From NCBI RefSeq assembly GCF_029439455.1, contig NZ_JAQFVG010000268.1:78805-142804 (forward strand): 64,000 bases of DNA. The letters run 5' to 3'. The position numbers were made by a program, and so were the translations under genes. Source of the DNA: Caballeronia sp. BR00000012568055 (GTDB lineage Bacteria > Pseudomonadota > Gammaproteobacteria > Burkholderiales > Burkholderiaceae). Shown here in pieces: positions 1 to 10,632 of this stretch; the stretch's first letter is position 1, and each line of letters opens with the position of its first letter. The notes beneath the pieces are model-generated. The model saw only the letters and a program-made list of their open reading frames with translations, was not told the DNA's origin and ran no database searches.

Positions 1-1370
1 GCTGGGCGGTGGCGATGACGGTCGCCATCGTCATTACGGTGGGCGGACTGGTGATTCTGGAGTCGGGGCGCATGCGGATCGCGGGCGAATACGAGACCGC
101 GCTCGACGCGAAAACCGCGACCGCGCAACTGTCCGCGTTGACCGCCGATTTCGCCACGCTGACCGCCGAACAACGCGGTTTCGCGCTCAAAGCCGATCCC
201 GCGTACAAGGAACACTTCGAGCAGGCCGCCGCACGCGTGCGCCACGGTTTGATCGCGCTGGATACGTACTATCGGCGGATTGGGGATGACACCGCGCTTG
301 CCAGCTTCGCGCAGATCAGCGCCGCCGCCGACGAGGAAATCCGCGATGGCCGCGCGCGTATCGCCGAATTGAGCGATACAGCGACGCCCCGCGCACAGGC
401 CCTCGCCCTGCCGCCGCCGGACAGCAGCGCAACGCTCGATGCCGCGCTCGCCCTGCTGCGACTGAACGAAGAACAACGCGCGCAGCATGCGCTCGATTCA
501 AGCCGCGCCGATCAGCGCATTTCGACCTTGTGCGTCGGCGCGTTGTGCGCGCTGAATATCGTGCTGTTTCTGCTGCTGTTCCGGAATCTCGGGATTCAGC
601 TCGACAAACAGGATCGTGTGCAGAAGAAACTCATCACGCAGCAGGAAGAACTCGATCGGCTGGTTTTCGAACGCACCAAGCAACTCGAAGCGCTTGCGTG
701 GCATTTGCAATCGGTCAGCGAGAACGAGAAAACGCAGCTCGCGCGCGAATTGCACGACGAACTCGGCTCGATTCTCACCGCGAGCAAGATGGATGTGGCA
801 TGGGTGCGCGGCAAGTTGAAGGACGCCGAACCCGCCATGGCCGACAAACTCACGCGCGCGCTCGGCAGTCTCGATCAGGGCATTCAGTTGAAGCGGCGCA
901 TCATCGAAGATATGCGGCCGACGGTGCTGGCGAATTTCGGTCTGGTTACCGCACTGCGCTCACTCGTCGATGAATCCGCGCAGCGCAACGGCTGGATCGT
1001 CGATTTCGATTTGCCGGGCGAGGATGTGAAGCTCGGTGAGGCGATTGAAATCGCGCTGTTCCGCGTCGCGCAGGAAACGCTGACGAACGCGGCGAAGTAT
1101 GCGCACGCGAGCCGTATCGGCGTGGCCTTGACGATGGATGACGAGCAGGTGTCGCTGCGTATTGCCGATGACGGCGTGGGTATCGAACCGCAGGATTTGC
1201 AGCGCACGCATACGCACGGGCTGGTTGGCATGCGGCAACGCGTATCGGCGCGTGGCGGGCGCTTTGAAATCGAACGCACCGTGCCGCATGGCACGAGCAT
1301 CAGCGTATCGATGCCGCGCGAACGCGTGGCCGCTGTCGTTACTGCAGTCGCCGAACTGCCGCTCACGTAG
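1..1370 (+). CDS. Sensor histidine kinase with CHASE3-like sensor region, 5' end outside window
   Basis: Inner-membrane two-component sensor kinase of the HisKA_3 (NarL/UhpB) class. The reading frame is open to the left edge, so the true start lies upstream. The visible part begins in transmembrane helix 1, followed by a periplasmic helical segment (about residues 25-165, counting from the GTG at position 9) resembling CHASE3, then transmembrane helix 2 (about 174-194) and a coiled linker. The phosphoacceptor motif is ARELHDELGS, with His near residue 249. The HATPase_c domain shows the N-box (QETLTNAAKYAH) and G-boxes (DDGVGI, GLVGMRQR). By family it would phosphorylate a LuxR-type response regulator, but none is in the window, so the stimulus and partner are unknown. 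Confidence 0.9.
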   Translation, partial: WAVAMTVAIVITVGGLVILESGRMRIAGEYETALDAKTATAQLSALTADFATLTAEQRGFALKADPAYKEHFEQAAARVRHGLIALDTYYRRIGDDTALASFAQISAAADEEIRDGRARIAELSDTATPRAQALALPPPDSSATLDAALALLRLNEEQRAQHALDSSRADQRISTLCVGALCALNIVLFLLLFRNLGIQLDKQDRVQKKLITQQEELDRLVFERTKQLEALAWHLQSVSENEKTQLARELHDELGSILTASKMDVAWVRGKLKDAEPAMADKLTRALGSLDQGIQLKRRIIEDMRPTVLANFGLVTALRSLVDESAQRNGWIVDFDLPGEDVKLGEAIEIALFRVAQETLTNAAKYAHASRIGVALTMDDEQVSLRIADDGVGIEPQDLQRTHTHGLVGMRQRVSARGGRFEIERTVPHGTSISVSMPRERVAAVVTAVAELPLT

Positions 1371-1521
1371 GACGATACTGACGCGAAATCCGGAGCGCGC
1401 CGACAAGGAAACACGAACGCGCCTACAGCCTCACCCATCGCGCTTTTTTATGATTGTTCGCACCGGAGGTCCTTCGTCGAAGGCCACGTAGATACGCAAT
1501 CCGACTCCAAGGGGAAGACAT

Positions 1522-1656
1522 ATGACTCGAATCATCGCTATGCTGCTGCTCGCCGGCACCGCTATCCTCGCAGGCTGCAACACGATGGCGGGCGCAGGCC
1601 AGGACATCTCGAAGGGCGGCAACGCTCTGACCAACTCGGCTGAGAAGCACGAGTAA
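1522..1656 (+). CDS. Entericidin A/B-family small lipoprotein (44 aa)
   Basis: A 44-codon gene with a hydrophobic signal sequence ending in a lipobox (ILAGC, Cys at about residue 19). The short mature part (NTMAGAGQDISKGGNALTNSAEKH) is characteristic of entericidin/EcnAB-like lipoproteins. A purine-rich Shine-Dalgarno (AAGGGGAAG) lies about 6 bases before the ATG. An intrinsic terminator lies about 70 bp downstream, so it is probably a single-gene transcript. Entericidin B homologues are small membrane lipoproteins linked to stationary-phase and osmotic stress. Toxicity has been shown for some family members; here it is only inferred. Confidence 0.88.
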   Translation: MTRIIAMLLLAGTAILAGCNTMAGAGQDISKGGNALTNSAEKHE

Positions 1657-1725
1657 GTTTTCAGCGGTCGCATCCGCTATGTGTTTAAAAAGTTTTATTG
1701 CGTTGATGTAGTTCCCTGTCTGTCC

Positions 1726-1749
1726 GCCGCCTTCGGGCGGCTTTTTTTT
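1726..1749 (+). terminator. Rho-independent terminator after the entericidin gene
   Basis: A perfect 6-bp stem GCCGCC / GGCGGC closed by the stable TTCG tetraloop and followed by eight T residues. Confidence 0.92.
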
Positions 1750-1774
1750 GCCTGTTTTTCGCATGCTTCATGCG

Positions 1775-1806
1775 TTAAAAAACCCGCCGGGTTGAGTCGG
1801 CGGGTT
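1775..1806 (-). terminator. Rho-independent terminator of the DUF4397 lipoprotein gene
   Basis: A 9-bp stem AACCCGCCG / CGGCGGGTT (1781-1789 with 1798-1806). Read on the minus strand, it is followed by a run of six T. It lies about 20 bp past the stop codon of the minus-strand gene that ends at 1827. Confidence 0.88.
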
Positions 1807-1826
1807 TGGTTTGTGGCTTCAATCGA

Positions 1827-2609
1827 TCACAGCGTATCGGGCAATTCGATGGCCGGAGTTTGCGTATTGCCACCCTGCGCCACCAGCACCCGAATCTTGT
1901 TCGGGATCACTTGCGACAGCGCATTGCCCGACGGCAACGTGGTCACGAGCCAATCCGCATTGTTGGTCAGATCGAACGATGCCGACGTGTAGATCGGCGT
2001 CTTCGAACCCGGCAGCGTAGCGATAAGAATGTACGTGCCGCCCGACACGTAGATCGAATCCTGCGTGGTCGCGGGCACGGCGTTCTTGTAGCCGATGCCG
2101 GCCATGGTCGGGCTGACGTTGGTGATATTGGTGCCGGGCGCGACGAGATACAGATCGACATTCTGCGCATTCGCCGATGCGTTGAAGCCCCGCACGCGCG
2201 CACTGCCCGACAGCAGGCCCTTGTCGAACGGATCATCGATCACTGCGATCGACGGCAGGAAGCCCGCGTCCGGCAACGCGATCACGGTGTACTCATGTCC
2301 TTTCGCGGCGTTGTTGATGCTGTTGTCGCTGGCGAGTTGCGTGGTTGTATTGACGGCGGCGTAGGAGAAGGTATGCGCGCCCGTACCGATGTTCGCGAAG
2401 TTGGTAACGGTCTTGTAGCTCAGGTTGGGTTGCAGGACTTTGCTGTTATCGTAGAAATCGACGTTGGGACCGCTTGGAATTGCGTGGATGAAATGGACTT
2501 GCGGGTCCGTGAGGCCGAGTTCCTTGCCGACATCATCGGAACTGCCGCCACAAGCGGACACCAGCGATGCAATGGCGGCCAGCGCCGTGACTGTGCGAAT
2601 GAGCTTCAT
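1827..2609 (-). CDS. DUF4397 domain-containing lipoprotein
   Basis: A 260-residue secreted lipoprotein. The chosen start at 2609 gives MKLIRTVTALAAIASLVSAC, a clean signal peptide with lipobox (LVSAC), and has a GGGAAGG-type Shine-Dalgarno just upstream. A longer frame reaches 2669 but would put a hydrophilic extension before the signal. The mature part is Gly/Ser/Asn-rich beta-type sequence with two repeat-like units (VHFIHAIPSGPNVDFYDN and RVRGFNASANAQNVDLYL), typical of DUF4397. The function of this domain is unknown; the envelope location is inferred from the lipobox. Monocistronic, with its own terminator. Confidence 0.87.
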   Translation of the reverse strand: MKLIRTVTALAAIASLVSACGGSSDDVGKELGLTDPQVHFIHAIPSGPNVDFYDNSKVLQPNLSYKTVTNFANIGTGAHTFSYAAVNTTTQLASDNSINNAAKGHEYTVIALPDAGFLPSIAVIDDPFDKGLLSGSARVRGFNASANAQNVDLYLVAPGTNITNVSPTMAGIGYKNAVPATTQDSIYVSGGTYILIATLPGSKTPIYTSASFDLTNNADWLVTTLPSGNALSQVIPNKIRVLVAQGGNTQTPAIELPDTL

Positions 2610-2813
2610 GTTTCCACCTTCCCGTTTATGATTTTTTAGCCCTCGACCGAGGGTGTCGAGAATCAGCAATCGATGTGCCCTTTGGTGGTGCAGAGGGCAT
2701 CGGAAGGATTGGAAAGGCTTGATGCAGAAGGGTTTTTATTTGTTAGAGGAATTACTCTGTGCGCCTGTCGCGTGATTTCGTGATGCAGCCGAGAAGGCGT
2801 TTATTACACGTTT

Positions 2814-3752
2814 CTAAGCCAACCCGCGCCGCCGATAATCAAACCAAAACGACAGCCCTACCGACGCCAAAATCACCACCGTGGCAATCACCGTCCATTG
2901 CGTGACGATTTCCCCGAGCAGTAACGCGCCCAACATCACCGCGACAACCGGATTCACATACAAACAACTCGTCGCGACAATCGTGCTGGTATGGCGAATC
3001 AGAAAGTTGTACGCGACGTAAGCCGCCATCGATCCGATCAGCATCAGATAGAGAAACGACACGCCCGCGCCCAATCCGATATGCGTCAGCCGCTCGCCGG
3101 ATAAAAGCGCAATCCCCGTCGCCATCAATCCGCCCAAACCAATTTGCAACGCCGTGGACATCAGCAAGTCAGTTGGCTGCGGAAGGCGCGTCGCCAGATG
3201 CGCGCCGCCGGCCCAAAAAATCGCGGCGCACAGAATCGCCAGCGTGCCGAAGGTCGAACTCGGCGATGGATCGCCATGATTGAGCAGCACGATGCCGATC
3301 AGCCCCAGCGCCACCGCAAACCATTCGCCCCTGGTCACGCTGCGGCCCGCCAGCGCGTTGAACACGGTTGCAAACAGCGGCACCGTGGCGACCATCACCG
3401 CCGCCGTGCCGGTGCCCACCGTGCGCATGCCCCACGCCATCATCCCGCTCGATAAACCTTCCAACAGCGTCCCGACGATCGCCGCATTGCGCACTTCCCG
3501 CGCACTCGGCATCACGGCTTTTCGATGCACGGCAATCGCAAACAGCCCGATTCCCGCGAACAGATTGCGCAAGCCGCCCAGCATCAGCGGCGGAAACGAT
3601 TCGAGCGATAGATGAATCCCGAGATACGTCGATCCCCACACGAGATAAACGACCGCCAGCGCAAGCCCCACTCGCCCCTGATGGGAGCGCGGCGCGCGAA
3701 ACGGAAATCGATCGGGAAAGCTGAACGGCAGACGCGGCGGCAAAGCGGACAT
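2814..3752 (-). CDS. DMT-superfamily exporter (EamA domains, YedA-like)
   Basis: A 312-residue inner-membrane protein with about ten hydrophobic helices arranged as two EamA repeats. The first repeat opens with VVYLVWGSTYLGI, a hallmark of YedA-like drug/metabolite transporters. The first ~28 residues are Pro/Arg-rich and cytoplasmic. Members export amino acids or other small metabolites; the substrate here cannot be read from sequence. It is transcribed away from thiC, with no partner gene. The two hydrophobic halves and normal length suggest it is intact. Confidence 0.9.
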   Translation of the reverse strand: MSALPPRLPFSFPDRFPFRAPRSHQGRVGLALAVVYLVWGSTYLGIHLSLESFPPLMLGGLRNLFAGIGLFAIAVHRKAVMPSAREVRNAAIVGTLLEGLSSGMMAWGMRTVGTGTAAVMVATVPLFATVFNALAGRSVTRGEWFAVALGLIGIVLLNHGDPSPSSTFGTLAILCAAIFWAGGAHLATRLPQPTDLLMSTALQIGLGGLMATGIALLSGERLTHIGLGAGVSFLYLMLIGSMAAYVAYNFLIRHTSTIVATSCLYVNPVVAVMLGALLLGEIVTQWTVIATVVILASVGLSFWFDYRRRGLA

Positions 3753-3932
3753 GCGTTACTCCGCTTTGACTGCACGCCGGGCGGCGGCAGGAAGAACCAG
3801 ACAGGACGACATGGCAGAACGCAGAACGGGAAGAACGTGGATAGCCGCACTAGCCTCGGGAAAACCCCGAAAACCGCAGCGCTCGACATTATGCAGTAAG
3901 CGCTCATTCGCTCTGAGGTATTTTCAAGATGG

Positions 3933-3960
3933 TTGCCAACACGCCACGCGCCGGTGTAAC
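3933..3960 (+). promoter_or_regulatory. Possible sigma70 promoter for the thiC transcript
   Basis: TTGCCA, a 16-base spacer and TGTAAC (4 of 6 matches to the -10 consensus). This would start transcription about 6 bases before the 5' arm of the TPP riboswitch. Position relative to the riboswitch is the main support. Confidence 0.45.
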
Positions 3961-3972
3961 GTGTCGGCTGCT

Positions 3973-4078
3973 AACGCGGGGGTCCTGCGTTGCACATCGC
4001 GATTCAATCGCTTCGTGCGGCGTGGGTGAGAAATACCCTTTGAACCTGATCTGGATAATGCCAGCGCAGGGAAGCGTT
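3973..4078 (+). ncRNA. TPP (THI-box) riboswitch upstream of thiC
   Basis: Shows the conserved THI-box core: GGGTGAGAAATACCC, then TGAACCTGATCTGGATAAT, then GCCAGCGCAGGGAAGC. The closing P1 helix can be drawn between AACGC (3973-3977) and GCGTT (4074-4078). Thiamine pyrophosphate binding would repress the downstream thiC mRNA. About 145 bases of leader separate the aptamer from the thiC start, leaving room for an expression platform. Confidence 0.96.
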
Positions 4079-4162
4079 CGGGTTCATCGGCATGCCGCAT
4101 CCTCGCCACTTCATTCAGAACCCGATCATTTCCATCTCGTTCCTCCCTGTTTAGCTCCTGAG

Positions 4163-4193
4163 TCAGCGCGAGCGACGACATCGCTCGTGCTGA
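4163..4193 (+). promoter_or_regulatory. Leader hairpin between TPP aptamer and thiC (possible expression platform)
   Basis: A 13-bp stem with one G-U pair: TCAGC-G-CGAGCGA / TCGCTCG-T-GCTGA with loop CGACA. It lies 32 bases before the thiC ATG. The following sequence (AACTTTAAAAAG) is not a good U-tract, so it may act in translation control or mRNA stability rather than as a terminator. Confidence 0.5.
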
Positions 4194-4201
4194 AACTTTA
4201 A

Positions 4202-6157
<1,956 letters not shown>

Positions 6158-6182
6158 GCCTTTCTGATCGTTCGATTCGAGC

Positions 6183-6225
6183 GCGGCCCGCTGCATTGCC
6201 CATGCAGCGGGCCGCTTTCATTTTT
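6183..6225 (+). terminator. Rho-independent terminator of thiC
   Basis: A 14-bp perfect stem (GCGGCCCGCTGCAT at 6183-6196 pairing with 6202-6215), loop TGCCC, then TTTCATTTTT, 26 bp past the thiC stop. Confidence 0.93.
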
Positions 6226-6359
6226 CTGACCGATCGGGCACTTTTCCTGCTCTGTTGTACGACGAACCGGCACAAAAAGTCGACGCACAACACTCGTGGT
6301 GACGCTCGACATCCGCCGATTCATCTCATCATCGAATCAGAGAGTCTTGGAGAGTCGAC

Positions 6360-6572
6360 ATGAAAAACATCAAACAGATCGGCGCCGCTGCAATGGTCAC
6401 CATGCTTTTGGGAGGGCTGACCGCTTGCGGCGACATGACCACGCGTCAACGGGATACCGCGGTCGGTGCGGGCGTGGGTGCAGCGGGCGGCGCGGTGATC
6501 GGCGGCAGCGCGCTTTCTACCTTGGGCGGCGCGGCGGTGGGCGGGATCATCGGCAATCAGGTTGGGAAGTAA
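6360..6572 (+). CDS. Glycine-zipper 2TM lipoprotein (OsmB/SlyB-like)
   Basis: A 70-residue lipoprotein. The signal peptide ends in lipobox LTAC (Cys at about 22). The mature segment is a glycine-zipper hairpin (AVGAGVGAAGGAVIGG then GGAAVGGIIGNQVG), the Rick_17kDa / OsmB pattern of small outer-membrane lipoproteins. The GGAGAG Shine-Dalgarno is close to the ATG. Probably an envelope-stress protein, inferred from family only. Monocistronic. Confidence 0.87.
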   Translation: MKNIKQIGAAAMVTMLLGGLTACGDMTTRQRDTAVGAGVGAAGGAVIGGSALSTLGGAAVGGIIGNQVGK

Positions 6573-6788
6573 GCGGGAGAATAAGCCGAGAAGCAAGCGG
6601 ACTTTTTATCCATCGGCGGGCGTGATCACGACCCGCCTGTTTCAAGATTGTTACAAGCTCATCAAGCTTTAATCGTTTGTCACACATCGTCCGACGCGCG
6701 CGATGTGACTCGGCGAGTAAGCTGTTTCTTAACGGGCCGCGCTTCTTATTTCGGGATGCTCGGCAAGCCGTTTGCAAGGAGCAGTGCC

Positions 6789-7334
6789 ATGATTTCCCCT
6801 CGATTCAATCTGATTTCCAGAGCAGCCGTCGCCGCGCTCGCCGGCGGACTGCTGCTCAGCGGATGCTATTACGGCTATCCGCCGTATCCCGGTTACGGAT
6901 CGTCCACCGTTCCGGTCACCTACACGCAACGCGAATTCGCGATGCCGCCGGGCGCATCCGGCACTGCGGTCGCCAACGCGCCCAACGTCAATCCTGTCGC
7001 GCTTCCGCCCGGTTATGACTACGCGGTCGGGCCGCCGACATCCGCGTACTACTCGGATTACTACGCCACGCCTGCCTATGGCGCTTATCCCTATGCTTAT
7101 CCGTATCCGTACGCGGGTTATCCGGCGTATTACGGCTATGGCGGTCCGTCCATCGCTTTAGGCTTCGGATACTGGGGCGGCGGCGGATGCTGCTGGCACG
7201 GCGGCGGCTGGAACCACGGATGGCACGGTGGCGGCGGCTGGCATGGCGGCGGTGGCGGATGGCATGGCGGTGGATCGAGCTGGCAAGGCGGCGGTGGATG
7301 GCACGGCGGCGGTGGCGGCGGGCACGGCCACTGA
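6789..7334 (+). CDS. Tyr/Pro-rich lipoprotein with Trp-His-Gly repeat tail
   Basis: A 181-residue secreted lipoprotein. The start at 6789 is preceded by AAGGAG and gives a signal peptide with lipobox LLLSGC. The mature protein has a Tyr/Pro/Gly-rich middle (YPPYPGYG, YPYAYPYPYAGYP) and a C-terminal tail of roughly 45 residues built on imperfect WHGGG units, ending in GGHGH. Similar Gly/His-rich surface proteins are common in Burkholderia, but no function is established to my knowledge. The His-rich tail could bind metal ions; that is inference. The long alternating G/C tail DNA is low-complexity, so expansions and contractions between strains are likely. Confidence 0.75.
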   Translation: MISPRFNLISRAAVAALAGGLLLSGCYYGYPPYPGYGSSTVPVTYTQREFAMPPGASGTAVANAPNVNPVALPPGYDYAVGPPTSAYYSDYYATPAYGAYPYAYPYPYAGYPAYYGYGGPSIALGFGYWGGGGCCWHGGGWNHGWHGGGGWHGGGGGWHGGGSSWQGGGGWHGGGGGGHGH

Positions 7335-7553
7335 AACGGCCACGGAGCCTCGCGTAACAACGCTGCAACAATTTCTGGCCAATTCAACGCTTGGCAACGT
7401 TTGGCGATGGCGGCGCGAAACAGTGCGCCGTCACACTTTCTTTATCCGACAAGCACTTGGCGGCATCAGCCGATCCAGTGGCACGAATCTGGCTACATGT
7501 CCTCCCTATTTGCCGCGGCCTTTGCGCCGCTTTCTCATTCGGGGGGATGGGTC

Positions 7554-7691
7554 ATGATGGCGTTCGTATTTTTCCTGATGTGGATGCTCGCTTCGATCGC
7601 GTTGCTGACCGTCTGGGTGTTTCGTCAAAACCCGCCATCGACGCATGCTTCATCGGCTGGTGCGCGTGAGGCGACGCCCGTCGAAGTCTGA
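7554..7691 (+). CDS. Small single-pass membrane protein (45 aa), hypothetical
   Basis: A 45-codon frame with a GGGGGGATGG Shine-Dalgarno a few bases before two adjacent ATG codons (7554, 7557). The product is one strongly hydrophobic helix (MAFVFFLMWMLASIALLTVWVF) with a short polar tail. The same frame is open further upstream (to 7401), but that part reads as unlikely protein and has no ribosome site. No function can be assigned. Confidence 0.5.
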   Translation: MMAFVFFLMWMLASIALLTVWVFRQNPPSTHASSAGAREATPVEV

Positions 7692-7757
7692 CGCCCGGCA
7701 CTTCCGTCATGCGCGATCATTCGCGTCTTGACTGACGCGATTCCTCCCCTATTCTTA

Positions 7758-7797
7758 ATGGGCGCGTTATGCGTTCGCTTAAGCGGCGAGCGCCCAT
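7758..7797 (+). promoter_or_regulatory. Long inverted repeat in the lactate permease leader
   Basis: ATGGGCGC (7758-7765) pairs with GCGCCCAT (7790-7797) around an inner 10-bp palindrome CGCTTAAGCG (7776-7785). There is no U-tract, so it is not a normal terminator. It may be an operator or an mRNA leader structure for the permease gene starting at 7850. Confidence 0.4.
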
Positions 7798-7849
7798 AAG
7801 TTATCTCGACTACATCGATCCCGACGCGCGACGCCCGTAAGGAGACACG

Positions 7850-9457
7850 ATGTTCCATCAGTTGCTGACACCCATCGCCAATTCGCTGGCGCTGTCGTTT
7901 ATCGTCGCGGCGCTGCCGATTATCGTCGTGCTGGTGCTGCTGGGCTGGGCGCGGCGGCCGGCGTGGCAGGCATCGCTTGCGGGGCTGGTGGTGGCGCTCA
8001 TCATCGCGATTGCGGGCTGGCATTTCCCGGTGACGCTCGCCATCGATTCGGTCGCGGCAGGCGCGGTCTTCGCGCTCTGGCCGGTCATGTGGATCGTGTT
8101 CGCCGCGATCCTGCTCTACAACGTCTCGCAACGCTCGGGACGCTTCGAAGCCTTCCGCCTCTGGATGGTCGATAACCTGCCGAACGACCGGCGCATCGTG
8201 CTGGTAGTGATCGGCTTTTCGTTCGGCGCGCTGCTCGAAGGCATTTCCGGTTTCGGCACGCCGATCGCCATCACCAGTTCGCTGCTGATTCTGCTCGGCT
8301 TCCCGACGCTCGAAGCGCTCACCTTCACGCTGATTTTCAACACCGCGCCGGTCGCGTTCGGCGCGCTCGGCGTACCGATCACCGTGCTCGGCGCAGTCAC
8401 GCACTTACCTACCGATGCGCTCGCCAAAATGGTCGGTCGCCAGTTGCCTTTGTTCGCCTTCTTCCTGCCGTTCTACGTGATCGGCATCTATTCGGGTTTT
8501 CGCAACATGCTGCGCGTCTGGCCCGTGCTGCTGGTCTCGGGCGGCGCGTTCGCGCTCACGCAATTCGTGACATCGAACTACATCAGCTATGCGCTGACCG
8601 ACGTACTCTCCTCGCTCGTCTCACTTATCTTGACGATCGCGTTCCTGCGCATCTGGAAGCCCGCGCCCGACGATCGTTTCGCGGTGAACGTCGATCGGAT
8701 CGCCAATACCGACCAACACGGTGCCGTTGCCGGCGCGCAGGGCTGGATTCCGTGGATCGTGGTGTCGGTCGTGGTGATCGTGTGGACGGTCGCCAAAATC
8801 TTCCTGATCGGCGATGTCAAAGTGCCGTGGCCCGGTCTCGACAAAGCGGTATTCATCACGCTCTATAACCAGCCTTACGGCGCGATCTGGGACTTCCAGC
8901 CGCTCGCCACCGGCACCGCGATTCTGGTCGCCGCGATCATCACCGCCGTGCTGGTCAAGCTGCCAACGAGCGAATTCTTCGCCGCCATTTCCGATACGTG
9001 GATACAAACGCGCATCGCCATTCTGACCGTGGCGACCATCGTCGGATTGGCGTATCTGATGAACTACTCGGGCATGAACTACACGCTGGGCCTGGGCGTG
9101 GCGTCGGTCGGGCCGTTCTTTCCGCTGGTGTCGGCGTTTCTCGGCTGGGTCGCGGTGTTTCTCTCCGGCAGCGATACGTCGGGCAATGCGCTGTTCGGCA
9201 ATCTTCAGGTCGTCGCCGCGCATCAGCTCAATCTCAATCCCGTGCTGATGGCGGCGACCAATTCATCGGGCGGCGTAATGGGCAAGATGATTTCGCCGCA
9301 GAACATTTCGACGGGCGTGGCGACCACCGAACTCAAGGGCAAGGAAGGACTCGTTTTTGTGCGCACCTTCAAGCATTCGATCCTGCTGACCATCCTGCTC
9401 GGCATCCTCGTCTGGTTGCAACAAAATGTGCTGACGTGGATGATTCCGCCGCATTGA
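7850..9457 (+). CDS. lldP: L-lactate permease (LctP family)
   Basis: A 535-residue polytopic inner-membrane transporter of the LctP family, importing lactate (and usually glycolate) with protons. Family signatures include the conserved stretch LEGISGFGTPIAI, the SGSDTSGNALFGNLQ region and SSGGVMGKMISPQNI near the C-terminus. Length is normal for the family, and AAGGAG precedes the ATG. No lactate dehydrogenase (lldD or dld) is adjacent, so the operon seen in enterobacteria is not kept here. An inverted repeat in the leader may be a regulatory site. Confidence 0.94.
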   Translation: MFHQLLTPIANSLALSFIVAALPIIVVLVLLGWARRPAWQASLAGLVVALIIAIAGWHFPVTLAIDSVAAGAVFALWPVMWIVFAAILLYNVSQRSGRFEAFRLWMVDNLPNDRRIVLVVIGFSFGALLEGISGFGTPIAITSSLLILLGFPTLEALTFTLIFNTAPVAFGALGVPITVLGAVTHLPTDALAKMVGRQLPLFAFFLPFYVIGIYSGFRNMLRVWPVLLVSGGAFALTQFVTSNYISYALTDVLSSLVSLILTIAFLRIWKPAPDDRFAVNVDRIANTDQHGAVAGAQGWIPWIVVSVVVIVWTVAKIFLIGDVKVPWPGLDKAVFITLYNQPYGAIWDFQPLATGTAILVAAIITAVLVKLPTSEFFAAISDTWIQTRIAILTVATIVGLAYLMNYSGMNYTLGLGVASVGPFFPLVSAFLGWVAVFLSGSDTSGNALFGNLQVVAAHQLNLNPVLMAATNSSGGVMGKMISPQNISTGVATTELKGKEGLVFVRTFKHSILLTILLGILVWLQQNVLTWMIPPH

Positions 9458-9558
9458 CAATTTGTATCTCCCGCTTCTTGCGCTCTCGTCGCCCGAGAGC
9501 GCGAAAGCGTGCAACGCGGTGGTAGCATGCGCGGACTTTCACCTCGCAGTCCGCCGTC

Positions 9559-10497
9559 ATGTCTCCCGCCAATCTTCTCCAACTGATCGTTCTGGCCGCG
9601 CTCTGGGGCGCGTCGTTCTTGTTTATCCGCGTGGGTGTCGCCGAATTCGGCGTCGCGCCATTGATGGCGGTACGCGTGGGAATCGGCGCATTGTTTCTCC
9701 TGGCGATGCTGATCGCGCGACGCCCCATCGCGCAGACCGCGCGCACGATGCGCGAACGCGCGCTGCCACTGTTTATCGTCGGCATTCTCAATTCGGCCGC
9801 GCCGTTCTGCCTGTTTGCGTTCGCGGAACTGACCCTGTCGGCGGGCGCGACATCCGTCATCAACGCGACGACGCCCTTGTGGGGCGCGCTCGTCGCCTAT
9901 CTCTGGCTGAAGGATCGGCTGACGACCATGCGCACCATCGGCATGGCGATCGGTTTTGCGGGCGTGCTCGTGCTGGTGTGGAATCAGATCGCGCCGTCGC
10001 ACGATGCCAGTGCTGCGGGTGCGGCGCTTCCGGTGCAAGGGCTGCTGGCCGCTGCGGCTGCGCTGCTGGCATCGGCCTTGTATGGCGTGGCGGCCAACTT
10101 CGCCAAGCGCCATCTGATGGACGTCGATCCGATGACCAACGCAGCGGGCAGCATGATCGCCGCGACCATCGCGCTCGCGCCGATCGCGTTCTTCACCTGG
10201 CCCGCCGCGCACGTTTCCACCGATGCGTGGCATGCGGTGCTGGCGCTGGGCATCGGCTGCACGGGCATCGCATATTTTCTGTACTTCCGGCTTGTTGCCG
10301 CTGCCGGTCCCGCCCGCGCGATGACGGTCACCTTCGTCATTCCGCTGTTCGGCATTTTGTGGGGCGCGCTGTTTCTGCACGAGCACGTTTCGCTGGTGAT
10401 GCTCGAAGGCTGCGCCGTCGTGCTGCTCGGCACCGCGCTCGCCACCGGCGTGATCAAACGCGTGCCGCTCTTTGGCCGTCGAAAGCTCGCGCAGTGA
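9559..10497 (+). CDS. DMT-superfamily transporter (two EamA domains)
   Basis: A 312-residue inner-membrane protein with about ten transmembrane helices in two EamA repeats (first: LIVLAALWGASFLFIRVG; second begins near residue 155). It is only distantly similar to the YedA-like exporter at 2.8-3.75 kb, so not a recent duplicate. Likely an exporter of an amino acid or small metabolite; the substrate is unknown. It stands alone about 100 bp after the lactate permease. The hairpin in that gap (9480-9502) has no T-tract, so read-through is possible. Confidence 0.9.
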   Translation: MSPANLLQLIVLAALWGASFLFIRVGVAEFGVAPLMAVRVGIGALFLLAMLIARRPIAQTARTMRERALPLFIVGILNSAAPFCLFAFAELTLSAGATSVINATTPLWGALVAYLWLKDRLTTMRTIGMAIGFAGVLVLVWNQIAPSHDASAAGAALPVQGLLAAAAALLASALYGVAANFAKRHLMDVDPMTNAAGSMIAATIALAPIAFFTWPAAHVSTDAWHAVLALGIGCTGIAYFLYFRLVAAAGPARAMTVTFVIPLFGILWGALFLHEHVSLVMLEGCAVVLLGTALATGVIKRVPLFGRRKLAQ

Positions 10498-10632
10498 ACT
10501 AGACTTCAAACGCTGACCGATGGTTGCCGATAGTCACGCTTCGGCATTTTTCGCATTGGTCAAATTGTTTGGATGCGCGTTGCAGTCCGCGTAACGTGAG
10601 TCATGCTTCGCGCTTTTGCGTCGGGAGCAGTC

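Noticed and set aside
6615..6637. GGCGGG / CCCGCC hairpin after the glycine-zipper gene
   Set aside because: Followed by only TGTTTC; too weak to call a terminator.
9480..9502. Inverted repeat GCGCTCTCG / CGAGAGCGC after the lactate permease
   Set aside because: No T-tract on either strand, so not called a terminator; may be a chance palindrome in GC-rich DNA.
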